The notes: a model not told the origin generated them from the letters alone. DNA of 64,000 nucleotides from Acinetobacter sp. ANC 3903 (GCF_002135315.1 NZ_NEGA01000017.1:1-64000); one strand, 5' to 3'; shown: positions 40,114-50,802, counted from the first letter of the stretch. Numbers and translations are program-made.

Positions 40114-40896
40114 TTAGGCGGCTTGCTGTTCATCACGCTTAAAGACCAGCTCCCCCTTCAGTGAACTTTCAGCATCATAATAATAACCATCCAGATTAAA
40201 CGATTTTAAATCTTCAGCATGGTTCAACCGATTCTCAACAATATAGCGTGCCATCAAGCCACGTGCTTTTTTGGCATAAAAGCTGATCACTTTATATTTG
40301 CCATTTTTCTGGTCCAGAAACACTGGCTTAATAATTTGCGCCTTAATTTTGCCTGGTTTTACCGACTTGTAATATTCATCCGAAGCAAGATTCACCAATA
40401 GATCTGAGTGCACCTCGGCTAAATCCTGGTTAATCAAATCGGTAATGATATTGTCCCAAAAATCATAAAGATGATGACCACGTGGATTTTTAAGTTTGGT
40501 GCCCATTTCCAGACGATACGGCATCATCAAGTCCAAAGGACGTAGCAAACCATAAAGTCCAGACAACATACGCAAATGCTGCTGTGCATATGCAATATCT
40601 TGCTCACCAAGCGCATAGGCATCTAAACCTGTATATACATCGCCCTTAAAGGCAAATAAAGCCTGACGTGCATTAGAAAAGTTCAGCTCAGGCTGCCAAT
40701 CATTAAAACGCTCGACATTCAACTTGGCAATTTTTTCACTCACGCTCATTAAATTGGCGATATCTGCAGCAGAAAGCTTACGACTCACATTTACAAGTTC
40801 TTGTGAATGTTCCAGCAATCTTGGCAGTGTATGTGCATCGGTTGGAAGTGCAGATTCGTAATCTAAAGTCTTGGCTGGAGAAATTAAGGCAAGCAT
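40114..40896 (-). CDS. yaaA: YaaA/DUF328-family peroxide-stress protein
   Basis: A 260-residue cytoplasmic protein from the ATG at 40896, where the family-typical [15 protein letters not shown] begins. The longer frame adds 20 Cys- and Phe-rich residues that do not belong. Other marks are [37 protein letters not shown] and [13 protein letters not shown]. In E. coli YaaA lowers free iron during hydrogen peroxide stress and binds DNA; the biochemical mechanism here is assumed from the family. Confidence 0.93.
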   Translation of the reverse strand: MLALISPAKTLDYESALPTDAHTLPRLLEHSQELVNVSRKLSAADIANLMSVSEKIAKLNVERFNDWQPELNFSNARQALFAFKGDVYTGLDAYALGEQDIAYAQQHLRMLSGLYGLLRPLDLMMPYRLEMGTKLKNPRGHHLYDFWDNIITDLINQDLAEVHSDLLVNLASDEYYKSVKPGKIKAQIIKPVFLDQKNGKYKVISFYAKKARGLMARYIVENRLNHAEDLKSFNLDGYYYDAESSLKGELVFKRDEQQAA

Positions 40897-41021
40897 GAAT
40901 AACCTGGTCAAAAAACAATTAAACAGACTATAACAGCAGCGTTGTCTTATTTCCAATTCGTGTTTTAAATGAACATTATCGCTAAAATATCCTATTCTCC
41001 CTGTTATTTATCGGTAGTTAC

Positions 41022-41654
41022 ATGTCCGAGCAAATTTTCATACAAGGCCCTGCAGGTCAACTGGAAATTTTTGTTGATTATCCTCAAGGGAAAGTGAAAG
41101 GATTCGCGGTTGTATGTCACCCTCACCCCTTACAAGGCGGTACTCCACAGCATAAAGTGCCAGCGCTGCTTGCTCAGATGTTTCTTGAGCGCGGTTATGT
41201 CGTCTATCGTCCAAGTTTTCGCGGTTCTGGTCAAAGTGCTGGAGTACATGACGAAGGCAATGGTGAAACCAAAGATACTTTGATCGTGATTCAATACGCA
41301 CGTAACCAACACTCAAACCTGCCATTTTATGCAGCTGGCTTTAGTTTTGGCGCGAATGTAATGACCAAATGCTATGCTTTGCTTCCTGTTGAACAACAAC
41401 CTGTACAGACCATTTTATGTGGTTTACCGACCACAACAGTTGCAGGTGTTCGCCACTATGTAACCCCACATATTAAGGGTGATATTTTATTTATTCATGG
41501 TGAAGCAGATAATGTAACCCTGTTATCTGATCTCATTCAATGGGCTAAACCACAACGCCATTTAATTACTGTTTTACCAGGTGCAAATCATTTCTTTACC
41601 GGATATTTAAAGCAATTACGCATTGCTATCTCCCGCTTTCTTGTAGATAAATAA
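41022..41654 (+). CDS. Alpha/beta hydrolase (YqiA/dienelactone-hydrolase-like)
   Basis: A 210-residue alpha/beta hydrolase with an oxyanion region CHPHPLQGGTPQHK, which marks the small bacterial branch often labelled COG2945. The serine elbow GFSFGA lies near 107-112 and the catalytic histidine in GANHFF near 190. The acid residue is probably the Asp in HGEADNV. Physiological substrate unknown. It is divergent from yaaA. Confidence 0.85.
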   Translation: MSEQIFIQGPAGQLEIFVDYPQGKVKGFAVVCHPHPLQGGTPQHKVPALLAQMFLERGYVVYRPSFRGSGQSAGVHDEGNGETKDTLIVIQYARNQHSNLPFYAAGFSFGANVMTKCYALLPVEQQPVQTILCGLPTTTVAGVRHYVTPHIKGDILFIHGEADNVTLLSDLIQWAKPQRHLITVLPGANHFFTGYLKQLRIAISRFLVDK

Positions 41655-41711
41655 GCTGACAATAGCAGCATAGAGCATCCATTTATATGTGGTTTATGCA
41701 TGGCTCCAAAT

Positions 41712-41740
41712 AAAAGAGGAGGCTAAGCCCTCCTCTTGGT
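41712..41740. terminator. Bidirectional terminator
   Basis: AAGAGGAGG (41714-41722) and CCTCCTCTT (41729-41737) form a perfect 9-bp stem with a 6-base loop between two converging genes. The T-run is short, so termination may be modest. Confidence 0.65.
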
Positions 41741-41765
41741 TTACTCATCGGGTCAAAATAAATAT

Positions 41766-42161
41766 TTAACCTTTCCATGTAAAGCCACTAAAAGATTCAT
41801 CTTCTTTTAAAGTATTTTCTACTGCTTGGGCCAATTGATTCAATAAACTTTGTTCCGTAATACGATCTAGCCAATCCTGATCTTCAGCTGGGTAAGAAGT
41901 AATCTCACAGACCAGATGCCCTTCTGCATCACGACTCTGGCAGGTGACAGATAATGGCAGGGATTGATTGTCTACACTTACCGCAACCTGATCACCACTT
42001 TGCGACAAGGTCTGGAAACCGTATTGACCCAGTTCTTTAGACAATAAATCCGCAACATATTCCTGAGTCACATGACAGTCATTCGCTTGCTGTGACACAT
42101 GATTATGCTTTTCACAGTTTGCAGTAAATTGTAATTTTCTCATCTGTGTATCCAAAGACAT
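41766..42161 (-). CDS. Hypothetical protein with Cys and His pairs
   Basis: A 131-residue protein without signal peptide or membrane segment. It carries CEKHNH near the N-terminus and cysteines at CHVT, TCQS and LVCEI. The fold looks mixed alpha/beta. I recognise no family. It may start at the second Met (MRKLQF). It follows nothing on its strand and precedes the tyrA-aroA gene by a 90-base gap downstream. Confidence 0.6.
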   Translation of the reverse strand: MSLDTQMRKLQFTANCEKHNHVSQQANDCHVTQEYVADLLSKELGQYGFQTLSQSGDQVAVSVDNQSLPLSVTCQSRDAEGHLVCEITSYPAEDQDWLDRITEQSLLNQLAQAVENTLKEDESFSGFTWKG

Positions 42162-42252
42162 TATTGTTGTATGGTTTTAGCATAAGCAATAAAAACAAAA
42201 CAGCCAAGCAAAAGCTTGGCTGTTGTTTAACAAATACACAAAATTAGACTAA

Positions 42253-44499
42253 TTATTCACTGACCTGAATCGCTAAACCTGCCTGATTGGCTAATTCGGT
42301 AAATGTAGGGAAACTAGTTGCTACCGTTTCTGTACCGACAATGTTGATTGCACCTGAAGTCCGTAAGCCAGCCATAGAGAAACTCATGGCAATACGGTGG
42401 TCATGATGCGATTCAATTTCACCGCCTGTGAAAATTGCAGACCAGTCACCAGCCTTACCCTTACCCTCAATAATGATGCCATCATCAGTTGGCGTACAGT
42501 CAATGCCCATAGTCTGCAAGCCATCTGCCATCACCTGAATGCGGTCAGATTCTTTTACGCGAAGCTCTGCAGCTCCAGTCAAAATGGTTTGACCTTCAGC
42601 ACAAGCTGCAGCAATAAATAAAGCCGGGAATTCATCAATCGCCAATGGGACCTGATCTTCCGGCATATGAATACCTTTTAGGGTACGAGTTCCGCGAATA
42701 CGAATGTCTGCAATTGGTTCGCCACCGGCAATACGCTCGTTTTCAACCGTTAAATCAGCACCCATCTGTTTTAGGATTTCAATCACGCCAGTACGCGTCG
42801 GGTTAATCCCCACCGCTTCCAGAGTTACATCTGAACCTTCGGTAATGGCAGCACCCACCATAAAGAACGCAGCAGATGAAATATCAGATGGTACCTGAAT
42901 GTCAGTACCCACCAACTTCCCGCCACCTTGCAGGGAAATACGGTTACCCTCGGTTTTCACTTCATAACCAAAAGCACGTAGCATACGTTCGGAGTGGTCA
43001 CGGGTCGGTTCAGGTTCAGTGACCGATGTTTCCCCTTCTGCCCAAAGACCAGCCAATAAAATACCTGATTTCACCTGAGCAGAAGCCATAGGCAGGTCGT
43101 AATGAATGCCTTTAAGCGCCTGATTGCCGCTAATGGATACTGGCGGTGTACCACGTTCACCTGTAGTCTGAATCTGCGCACCCATTTCACGTAAAGGTTT
43201 GGCAATACGTTCCATTGGACGTTTAGACAATGAGGCATCACCGGTCATGACAGAATCAAACTTCTGAGCACACAACATACCCGAAAGCAGACGCATGGAG
43301 GTTCCCGAGTTACCCATGTACAGGGCACTTGCAGGAGCTTTTAAGCCATTCATGCCGACGCCATGAATAGTTACCTCACCATTTTTAGGCCCTTCAATAC
43401 TTACGCCCATATCACGGAAAGCTTGCAAAGTCGCCAAAGCATCTTCACCTTCCAGAAAACCGGTAACATGGGTAGTACCTTCAGCAATCGCACCAAACAT
43501 AATGGAGCGGTGTGACACAGATTTGTCACCTGGCACGGTAAATTTACCTTTAAATGTCTTATCACCCGGCAAAATGGTAAATTGTTGTGTCACTTTATCG
43601 TTCTCCATCAAAGGTTTTTTAGCGAGCATATGATTGAAGTGTTGTCGTGCCGCTTGAGCATGTTCAAGCAATCCGATCAATGCGTTGGAATCTTCATTTT
43701 CAATGAGTTTGCGGATTTGAGTTAGTTGCTGCTCAAAGCCATCCACTGCATTTAAAATTGCTTTTTTATTGGCAAAAAAGATGTCATGCCACATTTGCGG
43801 GTCACTCGCAGCGATTCGGGAAAAATCACGAAAGCCACCAGCGGCATAACGGAAAATATCCAGATTATCTTCCCGATTCGCCAGCTGCTCAACCAGGTTA
43901 AAGGCCATCAAATGCGGAAGATGGCTGGTATGGGCCAGCACTTCATCATGCTTGTCCACATCCATACAAATCACTTCTGCTTTGGCAGCTTGCCACAGTT
44001 GAACCAGTTTATCCACGGCCCAGTCAGCACTGCTTGGAAGCGGTGTTAAAATCACTTTATGGTTGGCAAACAAATCGACTTTACCTGCATGCACGCCAGT
44101 ATGTTCCGCACCCGCAATCGGATGACCCGGAACAAAACCTGCCGGCAGGTTTTCACCATATACGGCTTTGGCTGCATTCACCACATTACCTTTGGTACTG
44201 CCCACATCGGTAATGATGGTATTCTCTGACAAATAAGGCTTAATGGTTTCCAGCACTTTTTGCGTTGCACGAACAGGCAAAGCCAACACCACCAAATCCG
44301 CACCTTGTACTGCATCGACAGGATTGCTATAGCCTTCCTGAATCAATCCAAGCGCTTTTGCATCTTCCAGCGTTTTTTGCGAACGTGTGGATGCAACAAT
44401 CTGCTTTGCCAGTTTTTCAGCAATGATGACACGAGCCAGACTTGAGCCAATCAGCCCAAGTCCAATAAAGGCAACTTTTTCAAACAGTGGCTGAGACAT
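42253..44499 (-). CDS. tyrA-aroA: Prephenate dehydrogenase - EPSP synthase fusion (TyrA-AroA)
   Basis: A 748-residue bifunctional enzyme. Residues about 1-290 are TyrA, with GLGLIGSSLA at the NAD site, HPIAGAEHTG and AAGGFRDFSRIA; it turns prephenate into 4-hydroxyphenylpyruvate or acts on arogenate. Residues about 310-748 are AroA, with PGDKSVSHRS, NSGTSMRLLSG, KESDRI and DHRIAMS; it makes EPSP in the shikimate pathway. The fusion is known in Acinetobacter and pseudomonads. It starts three bases after hisC and belongs to the pheA-hisC-tyrA/aroA aromatic operon. Confidence 0.97.
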   Translation of the reverse strand: MSQPLFEKVAFIGLGLIGSSLARVIIAEKLAKQIVASTRSQKTLEDAKALGLIQEGYSNPVDAVQGADLVVLALPVRATQKVLETIKPYLSENTIITDVGSTKGNVVNAAKAVYGENLPAGFVPGHPIAGAEHTGVHAGKVDLFANHKVILTPLPSSADWAVDKLVQLWQAAKAEVICMDVDKHDEVLAHTSHLPHLMAFNLVEQLANREDNLDIFRYAAGGFRDFSRIAASDPQMWHDIFFANKKAILNAVDGFEQQLTQIRKLIENEDSNALIGLLEHAQAARQHFNHMLAKKPLMENDKVTQQFTILPGDKTFKGKFTVPGDKSVSHRSIMFGAIAEGTTHVTGFLEGEDALATLQAFRDMGVSIEGPKNGEVTIHGVGMNGLKAPASALYMGNSGTSMRLLSGMLCAQKFDSVMTGDASLSKRPMERIAKPLREMGAQIQTTGERGTPPVSISGNQALKGIHYDLPMASAQVKSGILLAGLWAEGETSVTEPEPTRDHSERMLRAFGYEVKTEGNRISLQGGGKLVGTDIQVPSDISSAAFFMVGAAITEGSDVTLEAVGINPTRTGVIEILKQMGADLTVENERIAGGEPIADIRIRGTRTLKGIHMPEDQVPLAIDEFPALFIAAACAEGQTILTGAAELRVKESDRIQVMADGLQTMGIDCTPTDDGIIIEGKGKAGDWSAIFTGGEIESHHDHRIAMSFSMAGLRTSGAINIVGTETVATSFPTFTELANQAGLAIQVSE

Positions 44500-44502
44500 G
44501 GC

Positions 44503-45609
44503 TTAAGCTTTTTCCTCTACCACACTGCTGGTCAAATCTAGGACTTTGGCAAGTGCTGTCAGGAACTTCGCATTTTCAGCTTCAGTACCAATCGATACAC
44601 GCAGATGATTTGCAATACCGACAGGACGCACAATCACGCCTTCTTTCAACAATGCATTGAAGGTCTGTGCAGGATCAGCCTGTACATCCACCAAAATAAA
44701 ATTAGCACGTGAAGGTACATAATCTAGACCTAATGCTTTAAAGCCAGCTTCCAGCTGAGCCATACCCGCCTTGTTCACTTCACGCGATTGCTCAATAAAG
44801 TCTTCATCTTTCAGTGCCGCAACCGCAGCCACCATAGCAAGATGGTTCACGTTAAACGGCTGACGAATACGGTTCAGGTAATCTGTCACTTCTGCCGATG
44901 CCAAGGCAAAACCAACACGCAGTGCAGCCAAACCATAACATTTAGACAAGGTACGACTGACAATAATGTTTGGATATTGTTCTAAGAATTTCAGGCTGTT
45001 GAAGTTTTCCGGGAAATATTCCACATAAGCTTCATCCAGAACCACAATCACATTGGCCGGTACTTTTTGCATGAAGGCTTCAAATTCAGCTTCTTCAAAC
45101 CAGGTTCCGGTCGGGTTATTTGGATTGGCAATAAAAACCAGTTTGGTATTGTCTTTAATTGCTGCTGCCATGGCATCCAAGTCGTGAGCAAAACCTTTGG
45201 CAGGAACTTCAATGGCTTCTGCATTAATCGCTTGAGTCACCAAAGCATATACGGCAAAAGCATGCTGGCTATATATCACAGAATCTTTTTCTGAAACGAA
45301 TGCGCGGGCAAACATTTCCAGCAAGTCGTTTGAACCATTACCCAAAGTAATACGGTCAGCAGTTACACCAAATTGTGCCTGAATCTGGTCTTTTAAAATA
45401 AAACCGCCACCATCAGGATAACGTCCGATTTCTGCCAGTTCAGCAGCCACGGCTTGTTTTACCTTATCAGAACAACCCAACGGGTTTTCATTCGATGCCA
45501 ATTTGACAATATCAGTAATCCCTAATTCACGCTCAAGTTCACTAATAGGTTTACCTGGTTGATAAGGCTTTAACTTTGAGATGCCTTCATTGGCAGGGAC
45601 AAATGACAT
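44503..45609 (-). CDS. hisC: Histidinol-phosphate/aromatic aminotransferase HisC
   Basis: A 368-residue fold-type I PLP enzyme. The Schiff-base lysine is in SRTLSKCYGLAALRVG, with NPNNPTGTW and VLDEAYVEYF before it. In this gene order (pheA, hisC, tyrA) the enzyme often transaminates phenylpyruvate and 4-hydroxyphenylpyruvate as well as histidinol phosphate. Broad specificity is therefore likely but unproven here. It is spaced 3 bases from tyrA-aroA. Confidence 0.93.
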   Translation of the reverse strand: MSFVPANEGISKLKPYQPGKPISELERELGITDIVKLASNENPLGCSDKVKQAVAAELAEIGRYPDGGGFILKDQIQAQFGVTADRITLGNGSNDLLEMFARAFVSEKDSVIYSQHAFAVYALVTQAINAEAIEVPAKGFAHDLDAMAAAIKDNTKLVFIANPNNPTGTWFEEAEFEAFMQKVPANVIVVLDEAYVEYFPENFNSLKFLEQYPNIIVSRTLSKCYGLAALRVGFALASAEVTDYLNRIRQPFNVNHLAMVAAVAALKDEDFIEQSREVNKAGMAQLEAGFKALGLDYVPSRANFILVDVQADPAQTFNALLKEGVIVRPVGIANHLRVSIGTEAENAKFLTALAKVLDLTSSVVEEKA

Positions 45610-45684
45610 GTTACTCTTCCGCTATTTCAAGTGATAAAAGGGATCAGCCTAAAATTAAAAAATCAAGCCGATCACCAGAGTGAT

Positions 45685-46794
45685 TTATAAAACTGCAATC
45701 GGATAAGAACCCAATACACGAACTTCTTTCACCAAAGGACGAATTTCTTCAATTGCCGCTTTCACGTTTTCCTGATCAACATGACCTTCCAAGTCAATGA
45801 AGAAAACATAGGCCCATTTTTCAGGCAATGCAGGACGGGTTTCAATACTGGTTAGACTAATATTGTGTTTTGCAAATGGCGCCAGAATTTCCAGCAAGGC
45901 ACCGGCACGGTCATGTGCAGAAATCAGCAATGAAGTTTTGTCATTACCACTTGGTGGTACTTTTTCACGGCCAATCACCAAGAAACGTGTGGTGTTTTCC
46001 GGATTATCTTCAATATTGCTGTGCAAGATTTCCAGATCATAAATATTGGCAGCCACTTCTGAAGCAATCGCTGCGGAATGCCATTCATTGCGAATACGGC
46101 GTGCAGCTTCGGCATTTGAACTGAGGGCAACGCGTTCAACACCCGGATAATGAGCATCTAACCATTTTCGGCATTGTGCCAAGGTCTGCTGATGAGCATA
46201 AATCTGTTTAATACTGTCTTTACGGGTATTGGATGACACCAGGAACTGATGATGAATGCGCAGCTCCACTTCACCGATCACGTTTAAATGGGACGATTTG
46301 AAACAGTCTAAAGTATGGTTCACCACACCTTCAGATGAGTTTTCTACAGGCACCAGACCATAATGTGCACTACCCGCTTCGACTTCACGGAATACTTCAT
46401 CGATGGTTGGCAATGGACGGACAATCGCATCCTGACCAAAATGTTTCAGTACTGCTGAATGGGTATAAGTACCGACTGGACCTAAGAAAGCAATACTTTG
46501 TGGCGCTTCCAATGCCAGACAGGCAGACATGATTTCACGGAATAAACGCGCCATGGTCACATCAGATAACGGCCCTTCATTACGCTGCATAACATTGCGT
46601 AAAACTTGTGCTTCACGTTCAGGACGGTAAAACAAAGGATTCTCTTCAGCAGCAAATTTTGCCTTTGCGACAGCTTCAGCCAATTTTGCTCGTCGATTAA
46701 TAAGCTGTTGAATCTGTTGATCTACAGAGTCAATATCCTCACGGATTTGAGCAAGGTCAAGAGAAGTCGTTGTGTTTTGATCGTCGTTGATCAT
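45685..46794 (-). CDS. pheA: Chorismate mutase/prephenate dehydratase PheA
   Basis: A 369-residue bifunctional enzyme of phenylalanine synthesis. The N-terminal AroQ-type chorismate mutase helices (about 15-100) include IDSVDQQIQQLINRRAKLAE. The prephenate dehydratase domain (about 105-285) begins IAFLGPVGTYTHSA and carries the catalytic TRF motif in NTTRFLVIG. A C-terminal ACT domain (about 295-369) with the IETRP motif gives phenylalanine feedback. The ATG at 46794 has AAGGG before it; the longer frame adds 19 unlikely residues. Confidence 0.97.
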   Translation of the reverse strand: MINDDQNTTTSLDLAQIREDIDSVDQQIQQLINRRAKLAEAVAKAKFAAEENPLFYRPEREAQVLRNVMQRNEGPLSDVTMARLFREIMSACLALEAPQSIAFLGPVGTYTHSAVLKHFGQDAIVRPLPTIDEVFREVEAGSAHYGLVPVENSSEGVVNHTLDCFKSSHLNVIGEVELRIHHQFLVSSNTRKDSIKQIYAHQQTLAQCRKWLDAHYPGVERVALSSNAEAARRIRNEWHSAAIASEVAANIYDLEILHSNIEDNPENTTRFLVIGREKVPPSGNDKTSLLISAHDRAGALLEILAPFAKHNISLTSIETRPALPEKWAYVFFIDLEGHVDQENVKAAIEEIRPLVKEVRVLGSYPIAVL

Positions 46795-47047
46795 TGTTAT
46801 GTTGCCCTTCAAAAACGTTATGCAAACAGTATAACAATAGTTAGCTTTCAAATGTTACGCAATAAGACTTTGATTGATTCAGTCTTAAAAACATACAGTT
46901 GATTTAATCAGCAATTTATTACTCATGTTTTGCCCTGAGTATTTTAAATTGCTGAGCTTTTGCCAATTCGCTAAAAAAAACACCAGGGCTATACATATTC
47001 AATTCAGCAACCTGGCTCGCAATTTTATGTCATTTCATTAAATAAAT

Positions 47048-47389
47048 TTATCGGTATTTGCAAATAAGCTCATCGTTAAAAACGCTTAATACTGAGTTAT
47101 TTTTAGCCGTTTTTCTTGTTTTAAAAGATTCGATTAAGCGATTCTGGTCGAGTATCTTCAAGTTCTGCCAGCAACAATGATCGGGATTATAGATAAACAG
47201 ATTCAGGAGTCGCTTCAAACATGGATAGCCACGATAGCTTTTCATCTCGCAATGAATAACATCACAAAACGCGGTCAAGTCCATCTGACCGCATACAAAG
47301 TTGAAAAATCCACAGCCATTTTGAAATAATTGACAAAACCCATCATCGGAAAATTCTGCATGCTGACCATTTGACACATGTAGAAACAA
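47048..47389 (-). CDS. Doubtful hypothetical protein
   Basis: A 113-codon frame starting at TTG or at internal GTG/ATG codons, with many Cys, Phe and Asn. There is no clear ribosome-binding site and no recognised family. The C-terminal half (CLKRLLNLFIYNPDHCCWQN) looks protein-like but this may be chance in an AT-rich gap. I list it because nothing else occupies this space. Confidence 0.3.
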   Translation of the reverse strand: MFLHVSNGQHAEFSDDGFCQLFQNGCGFFNFVCGQMDLTAFCDVIHCEMKSYRGYPCLKRLLNLFIYNPDHCCWQNLKILDQNRLIESFKTRKTAKNNSVLSVFNDELICKYR

Positions 47390-47550
47390 AAGTTTTTAGT
47401 TTAATTTTTTAATATTTACAAATACTTGAAAACACTCATCTAGCTAAATTTACAGATATTTTACAGATGCAAGAGTCCTTTACCAAACTCCATCACAAAA
47501 GTTTAATGTTTAATTTATAGTCTGTGAACAAAGCAATTCGGAGAACAATA

Positions 47551-48069
47551 ATGTCCAAAAGAATCGCCGTTCTAGTGACCCATGATTTTGAAGATATCGA
47601 ATATTCAGAACCCGTGCAAGCCTTTCGTGCAGCACGCCATAGTATTTTAAATATTGAAAACAAAGCAGGCAATATTGTCTATGGTCATAAGCGAAAATCG
47701 GCCGTCACTATTGACCAAAGTATAGATGATGTGTCGGTGCAGGATTTTGATGCCTTGCTCATTCCGGGTGGCTATTCTCCAGACCGGCTCCGTGGCGATG
47801 ACCGCTTCGTGGATTTTGTACGTAAATTTGCCCATGCAGAAAAACCCATTTTAAGCATTTGTTATGGTCCGCAGTTACTGATTACAGCCAAAGTGGTCAA
47901 AGGCCGCTTAATGACCACCATTAAAACACTCGCCAAGGATCTGGTGAATGCCGGTGCGGTATATTACGATGTCGGTGTGGTGAATGATAATAATCTGTAT
48001 ATCTCATCACGCTCTCCTGATGATTTACCCGCGTTTATAGAAGAAAGCTTAATGGTGCTCAGTCAATAA
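47551..48069 (+). CDS. DJ-1/PfpI-family protein
   Basis: A 172-residue DJ-1/PfpI (type 1 glutamine amidotransferase-like) protein. It starts at the ATG at 47551, directly after CGGAGAA; a longer frame from a GTG at 47524 would include this ribosome-binding site. The nucleophile elbow is LSICYGPQLL (Cys near 107), the family glutamate lies in EYSEPVQAFR, and DALLIPGGYSPDRLR precedes the elbow. Related proteins act as deglycases, chaperones or proteases; which applies is unknown. Confidence 0.88.
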   Translation: MSKRIAVLVTHDFEDIEYSEPVQAFRAARHSILNIENKAGNIVYGHKRKSAVTIDQSIDDVSVQDFDALLIPGGYSPDRLRGDDRFVDFVRKFAHAEKPILSICYGPQLLITAKVVKGRLMTTIKTLAKDLVNAGAVYYDVGVVNDNNLYISSRSPDDLPAFIEESLMVLSQ

Positions 48070-48072
48070 AAA

Positions 48073-48122
48073 ACACCCTTTAAAGTCAGACCTGGTGTCC
48101 AGCTTTCAGGGTGTTCTTTTTC
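48073..48122. terminator. Bidirectional terminator with a large loop
   Basis: AACACCCT and AGGGTGTT pair on either side of about 27 bases, themselves partly paired, with A-run before and T-run after. It lies between the DJ-1 gene and the converging acyl-CoA dehydrogenase gene. Confidence 0.7.
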
Positions 48123-48161
48123 GACTTCTTTTATTTCATGCTTTGCATTTCAATGCCATCA

Positions 48162-49304
48162 TTAACGGCCCAATAAACTACGCGCCACAATCTCTTTCAT
48201 AATTTCATTGGTCCCACCGTAAATTCGCTGAATACGCGCATCCACAAAGAAACGTGAAATTGGATATTCCGTCATATAGCCATAACCACCAAACAGCTGT
48301 AACAGGTTATCCGCTATTTTCATCTGCATGTCGGTTGCAAAACTTTTTAAGGCTGCAGCTGTTTCCACATCCAGTTTACCTTGCATATAAAGTTCAACAT
48401 TTTGGTTATAAAATGCAGCAGTCGCCTGTTCATCTATTTTTGCCTGTGCCAAAACAAAACGGGTATTTTGGAACTGGCTAATCGGCTGACCAAAAGCCTG
48501 ACGTTCTTTGACATAAGCAATAGTGACATCAATCGAACCACGAATGGCGCCAATCGCCGTTGCGGCAATGGCAGTACGCTCACGCGGCAATTCCTGCATT
48601 AAATAGGCAAAACCTTGTCCTGCCTGCCCTAGCAACTGATCTTTAGGCACCTTGATATTATCGAAGAACAGTTCTGAAGTATCTTGTGAATGCAAACCAA
48701 TTTTGTTGAGGTTGGTGCCCTTTTTAAAACCGTCCAGATGCGTATCTAAAAGTAATAAAGACACGCCTTTTGCCCGTGCTTGCGGATCAGTTTTAGCCGC
48801 CAATACCACCAGGTCAGCATGTTGACCATTGGAAATAAAGGTTTTGGAACCATTCAGCAGATAGTGATCTCCCTGCAAAATGGCATTGGTACGCATGGCC
48901 TGCAAATCCGAACCTGCGCCTGGTTCAGTCATACCAATCGCCCCTACCACTTCACCTGTCACCATTTTTGGCAACCAGTACTGCTTTTGTTCTTCTGTCC
49001 CAATATGCAAAATATACGGTGCCGCAATTTCAGAGTGGCAGGAAATTCCGGTGGATAGCGCGCTAAATCCAGCACGGGCAGATTCTTCCACCAGCATCAG
49101 TGAATAATGGGTCGGCACCCCATAACCACCATATTCTTCAGGTACATCCACACACAGGAAACCGTTTTCACCCAGCAAATTCCAGACTGAACGCGGCATA
49201 ATGCCTTCATGTTCCCATTGTTCATAATGTGGAGCAATATGCTCATTCATAAAGCGTTTGAAATTGTCGCGGAATAATTCTAAATCAGCATCATAAGCCA
49301 ACAT
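48162..49304 (-). CDS. Acyl-CoA dehydrogenase
   Basis: A 380-residue FAD enzyme that oxidises an acyl-CoA to the trans-2-enoyl-CoA. The ACADS signature AIGMTEPGAGSDLQAM is near 118-133 and the second signature QLFGGYGYMTEYP near 340. The C-terminal IYGGTNEIMKEIVAR carries the catalytic glutamate region. It most resembles long/medium-chain or isovaleryl-type enzymes. No other beta-oxidation gene is adjacent, so substrate and pathway are open. Confidence 0.93.
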   Translation of the reverse strand: MLAYDADLELFRDNFKRFMNEHIAPHYEQWEHEGIMPRSVWNLLGENGFLCVDVPEEYGGYGVPTHYSLMLVEESARAGFSALSTGISCHSEIAAPYILHIGTEEQKQYWLPKMVTGEVVGAIGMTEPGAGSDLQAMRTNAILQGDHYLLNGSKTFISNGQHADLVVLAAKTDPQARAKGVSLLLLDTHLDGFKKGTNLNKIGLHSQDTSELFFDNIKVPKDQLLGQAGQGFAYLMQELPRERTAIAATAIGAIRGSIDVTIAYVKERQAFGQPISQFQNTRFVLAQAKIDEQATAAFYNQNVELYMQGKLDVETAAALKSFATDMQMKIADNLLQLFGGYGYMTEYPISRFFVDARIQRIYGGTNEIMKEIVARSLLGR

Positions 49305-49413
49305 ATAGCATCCTTATATTGAGTTGTTGTAGTTCTGTCCCTTGCTCATGCTATTCACTTTATAAGTATCTGTCATGTCGTATAAGCTTTATATTTTATG
49401 ACTTTAGGGTCAA

Positions 49414-49443
49414 TAAAAAAGGAAGCCTTAGCTTCCTTTTTTA
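49414..49443. terminator. Terminator after the symporter gene
   Basis: AAAAAAGGAAGC and GCTTCCTTTTTT form a 12-bp stem with loop CTTA, 13 bases beyond the symporter stop on the minus strand. Confidence 0.9.
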
Positions 49444-49455
49444 AATCTGCATTGG

Positions 49456-50802
49456 TTAAATGTGTGTTTGAGCCGCTTCTTCCAGCATTTTTTGGTCAAC
49501 CATTTCCGGATTGTTTAATGCTTCATTTAATTTAACTGTATCTAATTGACCCACCCATTTTGCAACGACAATGGTCGCCAATGAGTTACCGACCAGATTC
49601 GTCAAGGCACGTGCTTCAGACATAAAGCGATCAATACCCAGAATCAATGCCAGACCTGCTACAGGGATATTTCCTACAGCAGACAATGTTGCCGCCATGA
49701 CAATAAAACCAGAACCTGTTACACCTGCCGCACCTTTAGAAGAGATCAACAACACCGCTAAAAGTGTAATTTCATGTGCTAAATCAAGCTGAGTATTTGT
49801 TGCCTGTGCAATAAAGATTGCAGCCATGGTTAAATAAATTGAAGTACCATCCAGGTTAAATGAATAACCGGTAGGAATCACCAGACCCACAACTGATTTT
49901 TCACACCCGACAATTTCCAGTTTTTTCAACATGCGTGGAAGTACGGATTCAGAAGATGATGTACCCAGTACAATCAGGAGTTCTTCACGAATCATACGAA
50001 TCATTTTCAGGATACTAAAACCACTGAAACGTGCAATACTGCCCAATACAATGAAGATAAACAGTAAACAGGTAATATAGAAACAGATGATAAGTTGAGC
50101 TAACTGAGCCAGTGAACCAATACCATATTTACCAATCGTAAATGCCATCGCACCGAACGCACCAATAGGTGCAAGTTTCATGATCATATTTACGATGTTA
50201 AAGAATACATGCGAAATTTGATCGATGAATTTAAGGACCGGTTTACCTGCATCGCCCAATTTATGTAACGCGAAACCAAACAGTAATGCAAACAAAAGGA
50301 CTTGAAGAATTTCACCTTCGGCAAAGGCACCCACCACCGTATTCGGGATGATGTTCATAAAGAAATCAACGGTCGATTGTGAAGCACCGGATTCCACATA
50401 CTTAGCGATACCTGAAGTATCTAAAGATGCAGGATCAATGTTCATGCCCACACCCGGTTTTGCAATATTAATCACCAGCAAACCGATAATTAATGCCAGT
50501 GTTGAGACAATCTCAAAATAAAGCAGTGCGATACCACCTGTTTTACCCACAGATTTCATGCTTTCCATACCTGCGATACCGCTAACCACAGTACAGAAAA
50601 TCACCGGTGCAATAATCATTTTGATGAGCTTAATGAAAGCATCACCTAATGGTTTTAATTGCTCGCCCAAGCCTGGAACACTTTGCTTAACGCCGTCAAC
50701 GATTACAGATGAACTTGGGTAAAAATGCCCAACAATCACACCTAAAATGATGGCAACAATCACTTGAAAATAAAGTGACTTATAAATTGGTTTTTTAGCC
50801 AT
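49456..50802 (-). CDS. Dicarboxylate/amino-acid:cation symporter (DAACS family)
   Basis: A 448-residue inner-membrane transporter of the GltP/DctA family with eight membrane segments and two re-entrant loops. Hallmarks are [14 protein letters not shown] (the serine-rich loop), [16 protein letters not shown] (the NMDGT-like motif, here NLDGT) and [15 protein letters not shown]. It imports C4-dicarboxylates or glutamate/aspartate with protons or sodium. The NLDGT form with SSSE is common in DctA and GltP alike, so the substrate cannot be fixed. Divergent from ybiB over a long spacer. Confidence 0.92.
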   Translation of the reverse strand: MAKKPIYKSLYFQVIVAIILGVIVGHFYPSSSVIVDGVKQSVPGLGEQLKPLGDAFIKLIKMIIAPVIFCTVVSGIAGMESMKSVGKTGGIALLYFEIVSTLALIIGLLVINIAKPGVGMNIDPASLDTSGIAKYVESGASQSTVDFFMNIIPNTVVGAFAEGEILQVLLFALLFGFALHKLGDAGKPVLKFIDQISHVFFNIVNMIMKLAPIGAFGAMAFTIGKYGIGSLAQLAQLIICFYITCLLFIFIVLGSIARFSGFSILKMIRMIREELLIVLGTSSSESVLPRMLKKLEIVGCEKSVVGLVIPTGYSFNLDGTSIYLTMAAIFIAQATNTQLDLAHEITLLAVLLISSKGAAGVTGSGFIVMAATLSAVGNIPVAGLALILGIDRFMSEARALTNLVGNSLATIVVAKWVGQLDTVKLNEALNNPEMVDQKMLEEAAQTHI